Origin: Panulirus ornatus
Taxonomy: Eukaryota; Arthropoda; Malacostraca; Decapoda; Palinuridae
Assembly: GCF_036320965.1 (NCBI RefSeq)
Contig: NC_092258.1
Coordinates: forward strand, 3,005,001 to 3,069,000
Direction of reading: 5' to 3'
Length of the DNA: 64,000 nucleotides
In this document: positions 22,971-33,726 of the stretch, in pieces
Layout of the letters: each line of letters opens with the position of its first letter
How positions within the stretch are numbered: position 1 is the stretch's first letter
The notes under the pieces: model-generated
Seen by the model: the letters and a program-made list of their open reading frames with translations, nothing else
Told to the model about the DNA's origin: nothing
Database searches by the model: none
Translations under genes and position numbers: made by a program

Positions 22971-24002
22971 GTCACCAGCAGAGTGCCGCAGGGTATTGGT
23001 CCAGGACCATAATTCTTCTTAATCTAAGTACATGATTTTCTAGAAGGTTTGCAGATAACGCAAACGTCACGAGGGAAGTGCAAAGCGAGAAGGACTGCAT
23101 GCATCAACATGCAAGGGGACCTAAGCAGACTCCAAAGTCAATCTAATACAAAGTTTGGAGTACCCTTGTTTCCCTTGTGAATAAGCCTTTGAATTCTGAT
23201 ACGTGGATGATGAAGTTCAACCTGAGTAAATGACAAATGGTCACAATGATAGAAGACTGCAATATGAATAATATCTAGCAAGATGTAAGCTACAGGAATC
23301 CCTAGCCTGAAGCCGTAGTCCCATATTCCGGTCTGGCCTTATGTATGAAGTGAACAGCTCGCTGAATATTTTCATAATTTTGCCAGCAGACAGTTTGTTT
23401 ACTTTGTTATTCCCCTAAGGCGGAATATGAGAGGAGGAAAACCAACTGCTAGCAAAATTATAAAAACATTCAGCAAGCTGTTCATATCCTAAATAAGGCC
23501 CAAACTAGAAATATTCTTCCCAAATTTGGTCACAACACCACCTAAAGAAGGAAAAAGAGCTAACGGAGAAGGTCCAGAGGAGGACACAAAGACGGCACTT
23601 GAATGAAGGGAACTGAGTTACAGGGAAACACTAGAGCCTCAGATCTGCCTACCACGGAAGACGGAAGACTGAGGAGTGACCTGATCACAACCATTAACTT
23701 TTTAAACCAGACGGATATAGATGACGTCAGCAGTAAACATCTCTTCGGAAGATGTAAGGATAAAACCAGTAAAGGGTATAACACGAAATCTAAGCAAGAA
23801 ACTTGTTAAAAAGTAAGTTATGAAGTACTTCTACATTATCAGAATGGTGGGTGAATGGATTAGACTGAATGAGGAAATGATACATATGGACAGTATAGAG
23901 ACATTTGAAAAAGTAGTATAACAGTCGAGATGGTTCAAGAGATGAGAAGAGGTGGGGCCCCTTGAATATATAAATCTTCCTCCCCGCAGTGTGAAAACAA
24001 GT

Positions 24003-24006
<4 letters not shown>
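22971..24006 (+). mobile_element. Decayed non-LTR retrotransposon (LINE), 3' half of reverse transcriptase plus 3' tail
   Basis: Seen in pieces, with frameshifts and stops. 22971-23009 reads VTSRVPQGIGPGP, matching the GVPQGSVLGP motif that precedes the RT catalytic box. 23048-23059 reads FADN, the FADD catalytic box with the second aspartate lost. 23204-23250 reads WMMKFNLSK-stop-QMVTMI, matching W.MKFN..KC with the cysteine codon now TGA. 23495-23530 gives RPKLEIFF, like the VRPxLEY motif. 23603-23809 stays open and encodes a C-terminal stretch with GRLRSDLITTINFLNQTDIDD, typical of CR1/L2/Jockey-type C-termini. The tail at 23950-24006 (GGGGCCCC...CTCCCCGCAGTG...AAGTAATAACAC) runs into an (AC)n array. 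It cannot be active. A 166-bp inverted duplication interrupts it. Confidence 0.82.
23335..23500. repeat. Inverted duplication (55-bp arms, 56-bp loop) inside the decayed LINE
   Basis: The left arm 23335-23389 and right arm 23446-23500 are imperfect reverse complements; I count roughly 45 of 55 positions paired. Several mismatches are A/G or T/C, which would still pair as G-U in RNA. The right arm continues into the RPKLE part of the LINE, so it is LINE sequence and the left arm is an inverted copy of it. The 56-bp spacer is itself weakly self-complementary (AGTTTGTTT... against ...AAAACCAACT). Confidence 0.75.

Positions 24007-24062
<56 letters not shown>
24007..24062. repeat. (AC)28 microsatellite at LINE 3' end
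   Basis: Starts directly after the LINE tail AAGTAATAAC. Confidence 0.97.
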
Positions 24063-24068
<6 letters not shown>

Positions 24069-24424
24069 AATCGTCAGCAACACACCAAGTCTTGCAAAAG
24101 AGACAACGAGTTTCTCCTCTCTCTCTCCCACATATCTTAGACCACTCCCCTCGCGAGCTCCCTCTTTAAATCTCATCTCTCCCTTGGTTCCTCCTCTCCC
24201 TTCCCCCTTGGCTCCGGCCCCTCCCCACTAGCCCCTAAAAACGACAATATCGTGAAGAAGAAGGAGAACCGGCCAGCCATAAATCAGTTATATTAGAATG
24301 GCTGGATCACAACGGTAAAAGTTTAGCCGTTTGAGCCAAAGTCCTGATCTGCTCCCGCGGCGCGAGGCGTTCATCTTGCTCCAGCCAGCCAGCCAGCAGG
24401 CAGACCCGCCTCCCGTGGTACCTG

Positions 24425-24640
24425 GCCTCATACCAGGAGGAGGAGGAGGAGAGGAAGAAGTAGGAGGTGGAAGAGGGGAAAGGAGGTGAAGAGGAGGAGG
24501 AGGAGGAGGAGGAGGGGAGGAGGACGAGAGGCGCTTACTTACGAATACTTGCAACGAGATTTTATGAGGTGGAGGAAGAGGAGATAGAACAGGAGTAGGA
24601 GTAGGAGGAGGAGGAAGGGAAAGAAGAGGAGGCGAGACGT
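24425..24640. repeat. (GGA)n-rich purine tract
   Basis: Two GGA arrays (24434-24452, 24494-24520) within GA/GGA-rich sequence. The minus-strand Pro-rich frame comes from it. Confidence 0.9.
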
Positions 24641-24824
24641 CGGTGTCCATGGTCACTGGAGGTGGCCATTTTGCTCCACTGTGGTAGTAACAGTGGTGAC
24701 AGTGGTTGTTATTGGTGGTGGTGGTGGTAGGTGATGGTGGTGGTAGATGGTAATAGTTATCAATACTGTTGTAACGATTGGTGGCCGTCTAGCAGGACAC
24801 CTGACCAATCCCAGCCCTTGTATA

Positions 24825-24825
<1 letters not shown>

Positions 24826-24862
<37 letters not shown>
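24826..24862. repeat. (AC)18 microsatellite
   Basis: Uninterrupted; preceded by a GGT-rich stretch at 24660-24760. Confidence 0.97.
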
Positions 24863-24865
<3 letters not shown>

Positions 24866-24899
24866 CACCTGACCACAACGATACGCCATCAACAACCCC

Positions 24900-25400
24900 G
24901 GTAATCGGATCTAGACTTATACTGCCAGCTTCAATCGGAACAAATCTAATATATACTCGCTGTAATCGGACCCATTCTTACAGGGTCACCTTTAATCGGC
25001 ATTAGCGCATACCCTAACTCTAATAAAACTCCAAGATTACAAGGTCGGCTTTAATGGACGCTATGGGAGAGTTAACGTGACTGGGACGATTCGAAAAGCG
25101 ATTACCCAAAACAGTTCCCACAAACCTGTCATGTGCATTGCGTTCACTCTCAAGAGCTCCCAGAAGACTCGTCGTCGGCAACAGACGAGACTCGTAACCG
25201 GGACGGACTTCGAACCGGCATGGTTCCGCCGTTCAAAGACGATCGCACCGATATAATCAGGAGGCCACCTTTAGTCGGCACGAGGCGCTTTAAATCGAGG
25301 CCAAAAGAACGCAAGACTCGCTCTCCGTCGGCACCAAAGGGCTATAACGCATGCTATCATCGATTCCAAACTTAGTTGTCCCTAGCTTAATGGGTACTAC
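24900..25400. repeat. Degenerate repeat with recurring TTTAATCGGCA/TAATCGGA
   Basis: The motif TAATCGG (or TTAGTCGG, CAATCGG) recurs at 24901, 24933, 24962, 24994, 25050 (as TTAATGG) and 25271, often about 30-40 bp apart, with GGTC(A/G)(C/G)CTTTAATCGGC. It is too diverged to define a clean unit. Otherwise this stretch holds no gene that I recognise. Confidence 0.35.
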
Positions 25401-25599
25401 CTGTAATAGCATTTGGACTTAAAAGGCCCCGTTTTAAATCAGTTCCAAGCACAATGGACTTGATCTCCTCGACCCGCTGGGTTTGACTACAGCTGATCGA
25501 CTACGCTCCCGCGAATGATACACCCGAAGCCCACAAGTTTATGGAGACGTCAGCTGAATCGACTTCCCGATAAAGGGTGCGACCCCTCTCCTTTCCAGT

Positions 25600-26412
25600 C
25601 TCTGTCGCAGGCGGATGGTGTATTAGGTCACGAGGAAAGTGAACTGCGTGTAGGACTGCATCAACTTACAAGGGGACCTTGACAGTCTCCAAAGTTGATC
25701 TGATCTATGGTTGATGATATTCAACACCAGAAAATGTAGAGTAGTGAGGAGGGGACACAGTGATACCAGGTCTGGATAGAAATATCATCAACCTGCAGGG
25801 ATCTGTGTGTGAGACGAATTTGGGCCTCGACCACACTGTCCCTAATCTGTCGCCAGAGTCTCACTCACGAGAACAGGAAGGGATGCAAACTTTCTGCGGG
25901 CAAATATCAAGACCTGCATTCTGTCGTATGGATGAGGATATATCTAATATTCTTGTCATGCGTATTCAAAGCGCTCAAAGAAGTACGAAAAAAAAAAAAG
26001 CTGATGCAAAAGGTGCAGATGACAATAACAGAAAAATGGTGCTGGAATCAACAGAGCTGAGGAAGACAGAGGAGCAAAGCGTGACCCGATCATGAACGTT
26101 CAGTTTCTAGACCAGTCTGATGAGGTCAACGGTGAACAATTCTTCGAAAAATGAAAGAACAGAACAACCAGTGATCATAACATGAAATTACGCAAGAAAC
26201 CCGTTAGGAAAGATGTAGATAAGTCCTTCTACAGTGCACAGTGTAAGAGTTGTGGATGAACGGTACACCAGTGAATGATGAAACACTGACAGCAGACAGC
26301 ACATAGAAGTTTGAACAGATGTATAATGGAGAAAGATCAGGAGACTGAGGCCCCACGAGTTTAAAACTCGCTCCCCGTACAGTGCAAATAGTTAATTACA
26401 TCTTACTGACTG

Positions 26413-26425
<13 letters not shown>
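25600..26425 (+). mobile_element. Second decayed LINE copy, 3' part of RT and 3' tail
   Basis: The segment parallels the 22.97-24.0 kb copy. It begins GGTCACGAGGAAAGTGAA...GACTGCAT, then a frame with QGDL and SLQ-like text, then WLMIFNTRKCRVV at about 25703-25745 (the W.MKFN..KC motif with cysteine kept). Next comes NLQGSVCETNLGLDHTVPNL at 25790-25850, the position of the conserved (E)RDLGV motif, and then a frame with VFKALKEVRKK near 25965. The tail at 26349-26396 (GGCCCCACGAG...CTCGCTCCCCGTACAGTGC) precedes an (AC)n array starting near 26416. Frameshifts and a poly-A stretch at 25989 show it is dead. Confidence 0.75.
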
Positions 26426-26452
<27 letters not shown>

Positions 26453-26466
26453 ACACCTCACACACA

Positions 26467-26519
<53 letters not shown>
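26416..26519. repeat. (AC)n, interrupted, after LINE tail
   Basis: AC with a CCACACCTCAC interruption at 26451-26467; begins ~20 bp past a LINE tail. Confidence 0.96.
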
Positions 26520-26523
<4 letters not shown>

Positions 26524-26876
26524 TCCTCACCATCTGACACATATTACTCTTGGAGAAGGTCCAGAAATTATGAATACGATTCGCATCCTGGGAGTGAGGG
26601 CAGCCTGGGGGAGGAAGGGGGTTGGTTGGAGGCCATAAATTTCCAGGCTCTTGCCCAAATTATTCACAAGTTTTCTTGGAGGCAAACCAGAGGAATATTG
26701 GATGATGACAAATAGATGGAGATTGATTTTAACGTCAAAAAAAAAAAGAGAGAAATAAAACTTCATTCGGCGATCAAGATTTATGAAGAGCAGATCGTAA
26801 TGATAACACGCAGGTGTGGACAAGTAATGTGATGACGAAGCATCTCCACCGATCTCTCTCTCCCTCTCTCTCTCTC

Positions 26877-27047
<171 letters not shown>

Positions 27048-27560
27048 TAAATATGACAACCTTTCCTGCATTAGAATGTATCTGAGCTACTGACCACATC
27101 ATGTATGCCCTGAATTTGAAAAAAAAAAAAAATTCATCACAATTTTAGACTTTGTAACTTAACAACTGTCACGTGTATTGAATAACGGGTCATCATGCCT
27201 GAGCAACAGGTAGCCTTCATTTCTTCAACATATAATCAGCAATAATCAGAAATTATTAGAAATTCAAATTTCACTATGATTAAAACTGAAATTTAGTATC
27301 ATCTTCATAAGACCTGAATTAGTCTCATGAATAAAAATGTAAAAATCTAACATAAATGAAAATCTAAAAAAAAATAGCATAAATAAAAATCTACATTTAG
27401 TATTATGATCAAAAATTCAAATTTAATACTATGATTAAAAACAAAAATATCAAAAATTTTTGTAAAGGTCTTCAGTTTAAAAAAAAATGTTACCTTTGGA
27501 AATACTTTCTTTTACGCACTTCATGCCATTTTTTTTTTTAATTTTTGACTTAATGAAATT
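27048..27560. other. AT-rich cryptic repeat region
   Basis: Recurring ATTTAGTAT(C/T)AT, TATGATTAAAAA and AAATCTA words at 27250-27450, plus a T9 run at 27531. No coding. Confidence 0.5.
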
Positions 27561-27829
27561 CGAAATATTTTCTCACTGGTCATTGCATCATATCCCTCCC
27601 TCCTTCCCCTCCATAACAGCGGGAGGCACATGCGAACCGACTCGGCCGCGCCGACGTATAATCTCTCGGATAAAATCTGTTGGGAGACCTAATCTTCTTA
27701 GCCGAAGACGGAGTATCAATACTGGGGATGCTGTTGGAATGGTCCCCTCTCATTCCCCGAGTCTGCCACAGTCCCTTGCTGCTCCTCCTCCTGCTGCTGT
27801 GCTCCCCCCACCCACCCACCCTCCCAAGC

Positions 27830-28200
27830 CACTGAAATGTCTTAGGTTGATGAAGATAAGAAGCCGTCGCCCTCCAGCAACCACAATTCCTGTAGACTAC
27901 TACAACCATGATCCCTCTCAGCTGAGGGGAATCGTTTTTCTTTCTCTCTCTCTCTGCAACCACGATCCTATAAACTACCACCACAAGCAATCCCTTCAGC
28001 TGAGGGAATCCCTCGCTTTCGCAGCGCCTCCGGCAACCACAATCTTACTGGCGAACCACAATTCCTCCGGCTGATGGAAAATCCTACCGAGCGAAAGAGC
28101 CTCCAGCAACCACAATCCCTCCAGACTACCACAATCCCTTCAGCTGACCGGACGACGACCCTTTCCATCCACACAGCCTCCAGCGGCTATACAGCTCCCT
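27830..28200. repeat. Degenerate CAGCAACCACAATCCCT repeat
   Basis: Recurring blocks CCAGCAACCACAATCCCT, GACTAC(C)ACAA and CTTCAGCTGAGGG appear four to five times at irregular spacing (27876, 27955, 28030, 28105). Confidence 0.5.
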
Positions 28201-28228
28201 CCTCAGTCTAGCACAAATCCCTTCGCTT

Positions 28229-28372
28229 ACTGCTGCTGCTGTTGCTGCCGCTCCTGCTACTGTTGCCAGTGCTGCTGTTGCTGCCGCTCCTGCTACTGTT
28301 GCCAGAGCTGCTGTTGCTGCCGCTCCTGCTACTGTTGCCAGTGCTGCTGTTGCTGCTACCGGCGCTGTGCTG
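28229..28372. repeat. 36-bp minisatellite, CTG-rich, ~3.5 units
   Basis: The near-identical unit GCTGCTGTTGCTGCCGCTCC + TGCTACTGTTGCCA(G/G)(T/A) repeats three times, with a partial copy after. On the minus strand it reads as an alanine-rich periodic peptide (ATAALATVAGAA), a repeat artefact. Confidence 0.85.
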
Positions 28373-28475
28373 CAGCAGCCCTCCCTACCACCCTTAAAGG
28401 ACCTACAGCAGTCAGCAACAGGCACACTTGCTGACCCCACACAAAAGACGTTGCTTCCTACAACCTAATGTCTCC

Positions 28476-28478
<3 letters not shown>

Positions 28479-28554
<76 letters not shown>
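28479..28554. repeat. (AT)38 microsatellite
   Basis: Uninterrupted; a short GA run follows. Confidence 0.97.
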
Positions 28555-28557
<3 letters not shown>

Positions 28558-29474
28558 TGGGAGAGAGAGATAACCATGGGACCTACCCGTATTTCAAGCT
28601 CATCAAGAAACATACTAATAACGTCATAAGTAAGGAAATGAGGAAGAACCATTTATAATGATAATTACTTTTTAAACTTTCAAGTTCCCATCCTGATTTA
28701 GAATACGGGTGGAAAAAAAAAAGAAAAATTTAAGCGGTGACCGTAATATGGAGGCGTGATGGGATACTCAGGAAGGAAGTGGAAATTGGAGGAAAAAAAA
28801 TGCAAGAACGAAGTGGAAAAAAAAAACATGAGCCAAGAAAAAAACTAAGGCTGGCTTCTTGCCACGCGCGAGCCTATAAGGGAAGCCATTTTTTTTCCTT
28901 TGAATGATCATTCCTCTTGTATTCTTTCTTCTCGTACTTTTTTTTTCCCTAGTTCCCTAGAAAGGCAGCCCAATCCGGCGGTACCAAACCAAGCAGCACC
29001 TAACAACGTGAGGATACCTCGTCGATAAACCACAGATACGGCAATAATCGTCGTCATATAATTAGGTAATTAAGTAAGTGTTGGCAACGCGGGGCTGTGA
29101 TCCTCATTTTTTTCGCGGGACCAATGGTAAAGTCGGTGGCGTCGCGGCGGCGGACTCAGGGTCCACGATGTACGAGAACTTCCGCGCTCCGTCCTGCCCC
29201 GTTATTCTCGCTCCATCTCACACAGGACTCATAGCCCCGTGTTTACTCGTCTGGCAGGCATGGCTTTCTAGTCCAGTGCCTTGATTTAATGTACCGGTTA
29301 ACTCCGACGTATAATTCATAATTTCCCCTCAACCCCCCCATGCCCTTCTCCTCCCCTCCGACGGTTCATGATAAGATATCTTATGTTTTCTGGGTATTTT
29401 TCTTTCCCATCTTTTTTTTTTTCCCCCTCCCCACCAGTACCAACGCATCAACATAAATATGCATCTAATCTTTC
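28555..29474. other. Unassigned sequence
   Basis: Several poly-A/poly-T runs (28708, 28794, 28818, 28898, 28939, 29411). A 68-codon open frame at 29078-29284 shows no known domain. Confidence 0.45.
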
Positions 29475-29506
29475 CCGAGGAGGGAGGGAGGGAGGGAGGG
29501 AGGGGA
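29475..29506 (+). repeat. (GGGA)n tract, G4-capable
   Basis: About six GGGA repeats in a row; four or more GGG runs with 1-base loops satisfy the G-quadruplex pattern. Confidence 0.7.
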
Positions 29507-29795
29507 AGTGGTATTACCCCCTCCCAAAGTTTCTTCCCCCTTGAAGCGTTACAGCCAAGGGCGTGGGGGCGGCTTCAAGGGCCTTGAATCCCAATCACAG
29601 TGGGGGTAAATGTGGACTCTAGAGGGGGAATGGTAATGGCTGGGGTCCGAGGCCAGCAGCCGAAGACAGGAGGGTGACCGGCCCCTAGATATAGGAGGAG
29701 GAGGAGGAGGAGGAAGAGGGAGTGGAATGGGTAAGAGGGCGTAGGGGACCCTTGAATCCAGTAGCGGACGGCTGAACTACGACAGTAAATAACGG

Positions 29796-29799
<4 letters not shown>

Positions 29800-29874
<75 letters not shown>
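29800..29874. repeat. (GA)37 microsatellite
   Basis: Uninterrupted. Confidence 0.97.
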
Positions 29875-29876
<2 letters not shown>

Positions 29877-29957
29877 ATCTGGGGGTGGGGCAGCGAGGCG
29901 AGTGACCCTTGAGATATAGCCTAGCCGGTGACATGGTGGAATACCTGAGGAGGAAGG

Positions 29958-30075
29958 TGCAGGGGGAGGGAGGGGGGGGGATAAGGTGCAGGGGGAGGGA
30001 GGGGGGGGGATAAGGTGCAGGGGGGGGGGAAATAAGGAGGAGGAAGGTGGGAAGGAGGGAGGGGGGGAGGATGGT
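29958..30075 (+). repeat. G-rich ~31-bp repeat, G4-capable
   Basis: ATAAGGTGCAGGGGGAGGGA followed by a G run occurs twice exactly and then in a shortened form. Each unit contains several G runs of 3-9 bases. Confidence 0.75.
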
Positions 30076-30355
30076 GCTGCTGCTGCACGAGGCTGGTTTA
30101 CTTGGAAACTCATTCCCATATTCGTCTCGAGACCAGCAGAAGGTTTACTTGGAAATCGTACCATCTGTCTGGAAACCTGGAGTAGAGAGGGTAGGGGTGT
30201 GGGGTGGAGGGGGAAGAGGGGGGGGGGCAGATAAGGGATAAGTGAAGGGTGTGGTCAACAAAATCTCGTGTTGATTAAAAGGGGGAAGGTGTGTGATGGG
30301 GGGAGAGGGGGCTGTATGGAAGGAGGGAGAGGAGAGAGAGAGAGCGAGAGTAGCA

Positions 30356-30356
<1 letters not shown>

Positions 30357-30414
<58 letters not shown>
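30357..30414. repeat. (TA)29 microsatellite
   Basis: Lies 50 bp before the next GA array. Confidence 0.97.
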
Positions 30415-30417
<3 letters not shown>

Positions 30418-30459
30418 GGGTAGGGGAGGGCGCCCAGTGGGAGGAATTGTCTCTTATTG

Positions 30460-30462
<3 letters not shown>

Positions 30463-30521
<59 letters not shown>
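30463..30521. repeat. (GA)29 microsatellite
   Basis: Uninterrupted. Confidence 0.97.
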
Positions 30522-30523
<2 letters not shown>

Positions 30524-30752
30524 GCTCCTCGCACATAATATGGCTGTCAGAGGGCCAGCCAGTCCGCCCGCCCGCCCGCCCGCCACACGACCGCCCGACT
30601 CCAGTTAACCGTGCATGATGGTGTAAGAGAGAGGGAGAGAGTGTGGGGGGAAGGGGGGTCGAGACGGCGTAGGACACGGATCCTCGAGGGAATGAGGGAA
30701 ATAGCTAACTACCTCCTCGGCGACCCTGCCCTCGTTAAGAAGCATTAGACGC

Positions 30753-30755
<3 letters not shown>

Positions 30756-30837
<82 letters not shown>
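30756..30837. repeat. (GA)41 microsatellite
   Basis: Uninterrupted. Confidence 0.97.
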
Positions 30838-30839
<2 letters not shown>

Positions 30840-31412
30840 CCGGTTGGTGGCGAATAATGGAACAATCCACGCCATCAGTCTCCATCAGAGAGAGAGACTT
30901 GCTTGCCCTCCTAATAACATTGCTTTATGGCCGACACTTCCCCACTTGCGTCAGAAATTACGACGGATTTTTTCCTTCCTGTTTTTCTTTTTTTTTCACA
31001 TAAAGCTGATGGGCGCTTACTGGTCAGCCCTCTCACCGGATCACGACCATCTCTTATGGCGACTTCTAGAACACGTCTACGCGAAGGAGGTTAAAACACA
31101 ACCGCACAACACGAGGGTTGTAGTACACAACAACCATAAGGAATGTGAGGAGATCGGGAGCAGGGAGCGTGTGTACGTGACTCCTACGAAACACTTTACA
31201 AGAATAATTACACTCATAATGTTCAAGCAATTTATTCAAATCCGGAGGGATTACGTTGCCATCACGCCTCCGAAACACCAGTGGACTCAGCAACACACAA
31301 GAGGAACGCATCTGCGGCGCACTGAGGTGAACGTGAATGCAACTTGAACGAGAGACTGTTTGACCAGGGTGGTGGGGGTGGCCTGGGAGTGTGATGGTTA
31401 GTAATGAATTTA
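30838..31412 (+). other. Unrecognised 167-codon open frame (30844-31347)
   Basis: The plus frame is open for 504 bp and is not low complexity apart from a Phe run. It has an AG acceptor-like site after a T/C-rich tract (CACATAAAG|, about 31005). The downstream peptide (LMGAYWSALSPDHDHLLWRL and on) matches no family I know. The opposite strand is open too, which weakens the case. Could be chance. Confidence 0.25.
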
Positions 31413-31416
31413 GTGT

Positions 31417-31460
<44 letters not shown>
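31413..31460. repeat. (GT)24 microsatellite
   Basis: One AT interruption near 31421. Confidence 0.96.
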
Positions 31461-31463
<3 letters not shown>

Positions 31464-31805
31464 GGACATCCTGGCCACACATAACCCCATGATCAATATG
31501 TGTTTTTCCATTACTCGTAAGGCTATATTGCTATCAGTGCATTAGGTAAACCCTTAGAGCGGGCAAGCAACAAGCCACCTGATTACGTGCGATACTGAGT
31601 AAACATCTGCGGCTCTACTTGACGTGCAGGTGTCGGCTGACCGGGTACACCTGTCCCTACACAGGCAGGTACAGTCGCCAGGTACACCCAGGTGGGTGGA
31701 AGCCAGGTAACCCCACCCCACACCATCACACCCTCCCGAGCCAACCATTAGACGTAAAGGCAAGAGTGACATAAAGTACCCCCATGTCACCCCCTCACAG
31801 GAGGA

Positions 31806-31898
31806 GATCTGAGTATGCAGCGGTGGGGTTGGATCTGATACCGAACTCACCTTCAAAATCCGGGTACGCACGTTCGAATCCTCCCGCGGCAGATGGGT

Positions 31899-31902
<4 letters not shown>
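31806..31902 (+). mobile_element. tRNA-like SINE unit with a (GT)n tail
   Basis: A possible A box (TATGCAGCGGTGG, from 31814) is followed about 45 bp later by a B box (GTTCGAATCC, 31872-31881), then CTCCCGCGGCAGATGGGTAGA and directly a (GT)n array. The arrangement (pol III boxes, then a simple-repeat tail) is that of a tRNA-derived SINE. On the other strand the same segment ends in a donor-like G|GTGAGTTC, so a minus-strand exon is an alternative but weaker reading. Confidence 0.5.
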
Positions 31903-31940
<38 letters not shown>

Positions 31941-31985
31941 TGTGTGTGTGTGTGTGTGGGTGTGTGTGTGTGTGTGTGTGTGTGT
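31903..31985. repeat. (GT)n tail of the SINE-like unit
   Basis: GT with two GTGG interruptions (near 31936 and 31958); directly follows the tRNA-like unit. Confidence 0.96.
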
Positions 31986-32405
31986 AAGACCCGCAGTAAA
32001 GAGTTCCTCGTCTTACTAATGAATCGTAAATTTCTCTGCTGAAGTTTATCTTTTTGAGACCTGAGCCTTCATCATTCGAGAATGTCTGCTGCTTAAAGTA
32101 AAGTGTGTCTGCTTGAGCAGAGTACCTCTGCTGAGACAAAGTTCCTGATGGAGTAAAGTGGGTTTGTGGGATTTATTACAGAGATCTTAATGTCACGAGT
32201 GCTTCAAGTGTTGGCTTGGAGTGCTTCCTGAATGAGCTCAAGGATGCCCTCCCTCGCACGAACCCAGCGCTCGAGTCCAAGAGGATCCAACAGAAAGGCC
32301 TTCATGCCTGGAGAGTGGAGAGGAAATAAATAGAGGTCTGAATTACTGAAAACCTCTCGGAGCTGCAATGGCGTCAAGATCACACTAACTCGCCCGCTCT
32401 GGTAA
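31986..32405. other. Faint ~24-bp TCTGCTGA...AAAGT repeat and unassigned sequence
   Basis: TCTGCTGAAGTTT, TCTGCTGCTTAAAGTAAAGT, TCTGCTTGAGCAGAGT and TCTGCTGAGACAAAGTTC occur between 32034 and 32145. The rest is unassigned. Confidence 0.35.
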
Positions 32406-32640
32406 CTCCAGGTCATCATTGCTCCCTGACCTGGTAAAAGCCCTGGTCATCATGACTGCCACTGACCTGGTAAAAGCCCTGGTCATCATGACTGCCACTG
32501 ACCTGGTAAAAGCCCTGGTCATCATGACTGCCACTGACCTGGTAAAAGCCCTGGTCATCATGACTGCCACTGACCTGGTAAAGTATCCTCCCTGCTACCC
32601 TGATATGCCCAGGTCACCACTGCCCCCTGACCTAGTTTAG
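32406..32640. repeat. 36-bp minisatellite, four perfect units plus degenerate flanks
   Basis: The unit GACCTGGTAAAAGCCCTGGT + CATCATGACTGCCACT starts at 32428, 32464, 32500 and 32536 with no differences that I can see. Diverged units lie at 32406 and after 32572. Both strands read open with a 12-residue period (for example MTATDLVKALVI), which reflects the length being a multiple of three. Confidence 0.92.
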
Positions 32641-33726
32641 GCTCACAATTACCACTAGACGATCTATATAGACCGAAAGTAGAAACTAGGACCAGAAATA
32701 TTCGCTAACTATTTTCATGTAAGTCACTTGGAAATACGAACATTCAATAGAATTGCCCATCCATGAACGTCTCTCATCCTAAGGTGAACGAGATTGTGTT
32801 TCAGTCAAAAGTAGACCAGATTTTCTCAAAGCAAAAGGTAAACCAGATCTTTTCAAAGTCACGGGTGGCATAAAAGATGTTCAAAGTCAAAGTTGGACCA
32901 GATTTTTTCCGAAGGCGAAACGGATCAAAGTCAAAGTTGGAGGATCCGTAACGACGGATAAGTCCTTGGTTGACCTGTTCCACCGCGAACGATAGGAGAC
33001 ACAGTTGAAGTGTGGGTGAATGATCACACCAGTTGGCGTCCAGCTCCACCTGTGACCACCGCAGCTATCCTGAATCATCTCCAGCTACACCACCTGTTTC
33101 TCCTCATCCCTTCCCCTAATGTACCAGAATCATCATTTTTTCCTTCAAAAACAGTTCTACACAAGCCTTAACTGTGAGTGAGGTCATCCCTGGCGAATTA
33201 CCATCCCCACCACCAGACTGAGAAGAATAGAGAGCATAACTGCCTCGGAGAAGCTGTGCTATCAGAAGAATTCAACAACTAAAGCATCCGTCTGTAAATG
33301 GCAACCAAGCCAGATAATGGGAAGGTTAAAAAACCGTGTTACTGAACAGCTCTCCTGCGTTGGAAATGACTTGAGGACACTCACGGCCCGCGAGTGAGAA
33401 TTAAATTTCACAGTCTCAGCAAATGACTCCGGGTCATGACACACACTCAGTTATCCGGAACTTGACATTTCCACGCTTGGGAGCCTATGATAACAACGTA
33501 TAAAACAAGGCCTGGTAGTCAGCGACCTTCCCAGAGTTAATCATATCACAGCTGGTGAAATATGACACATGTGTCACAAGATACTCATACTAAACACAAC
33601 AAAAACTGAGGTTTCGTTCTCTACTAAAGTGACGGAGACGACCGCTGCTGCCCTTAGTGACCTAACGAAGGAATCTAACCACATATTCCCATAGACGGAA
33701 GTGAAAAGAGAATCTGAACTTTCTAA
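32641..33726. other. Unassigned sequence
   Basis: A faint repeat at 32810-32945 (AAAGTAGACCAGATTTTCTC, AAAGGTAAACCAGATCTTTT, AAAGTTGGACCAGATTTTTT). No recognisable gene. Confidence 0.4.

Noticed and set aside
24533..24656. Possible first coding exon on the minus strand: ACCATGG start context and a GTAAGTAAG donor
   Set aside because: The 36-odd codons between are a proline-rich translation of a (GGA)n tract; start context and donor alone are not enough.
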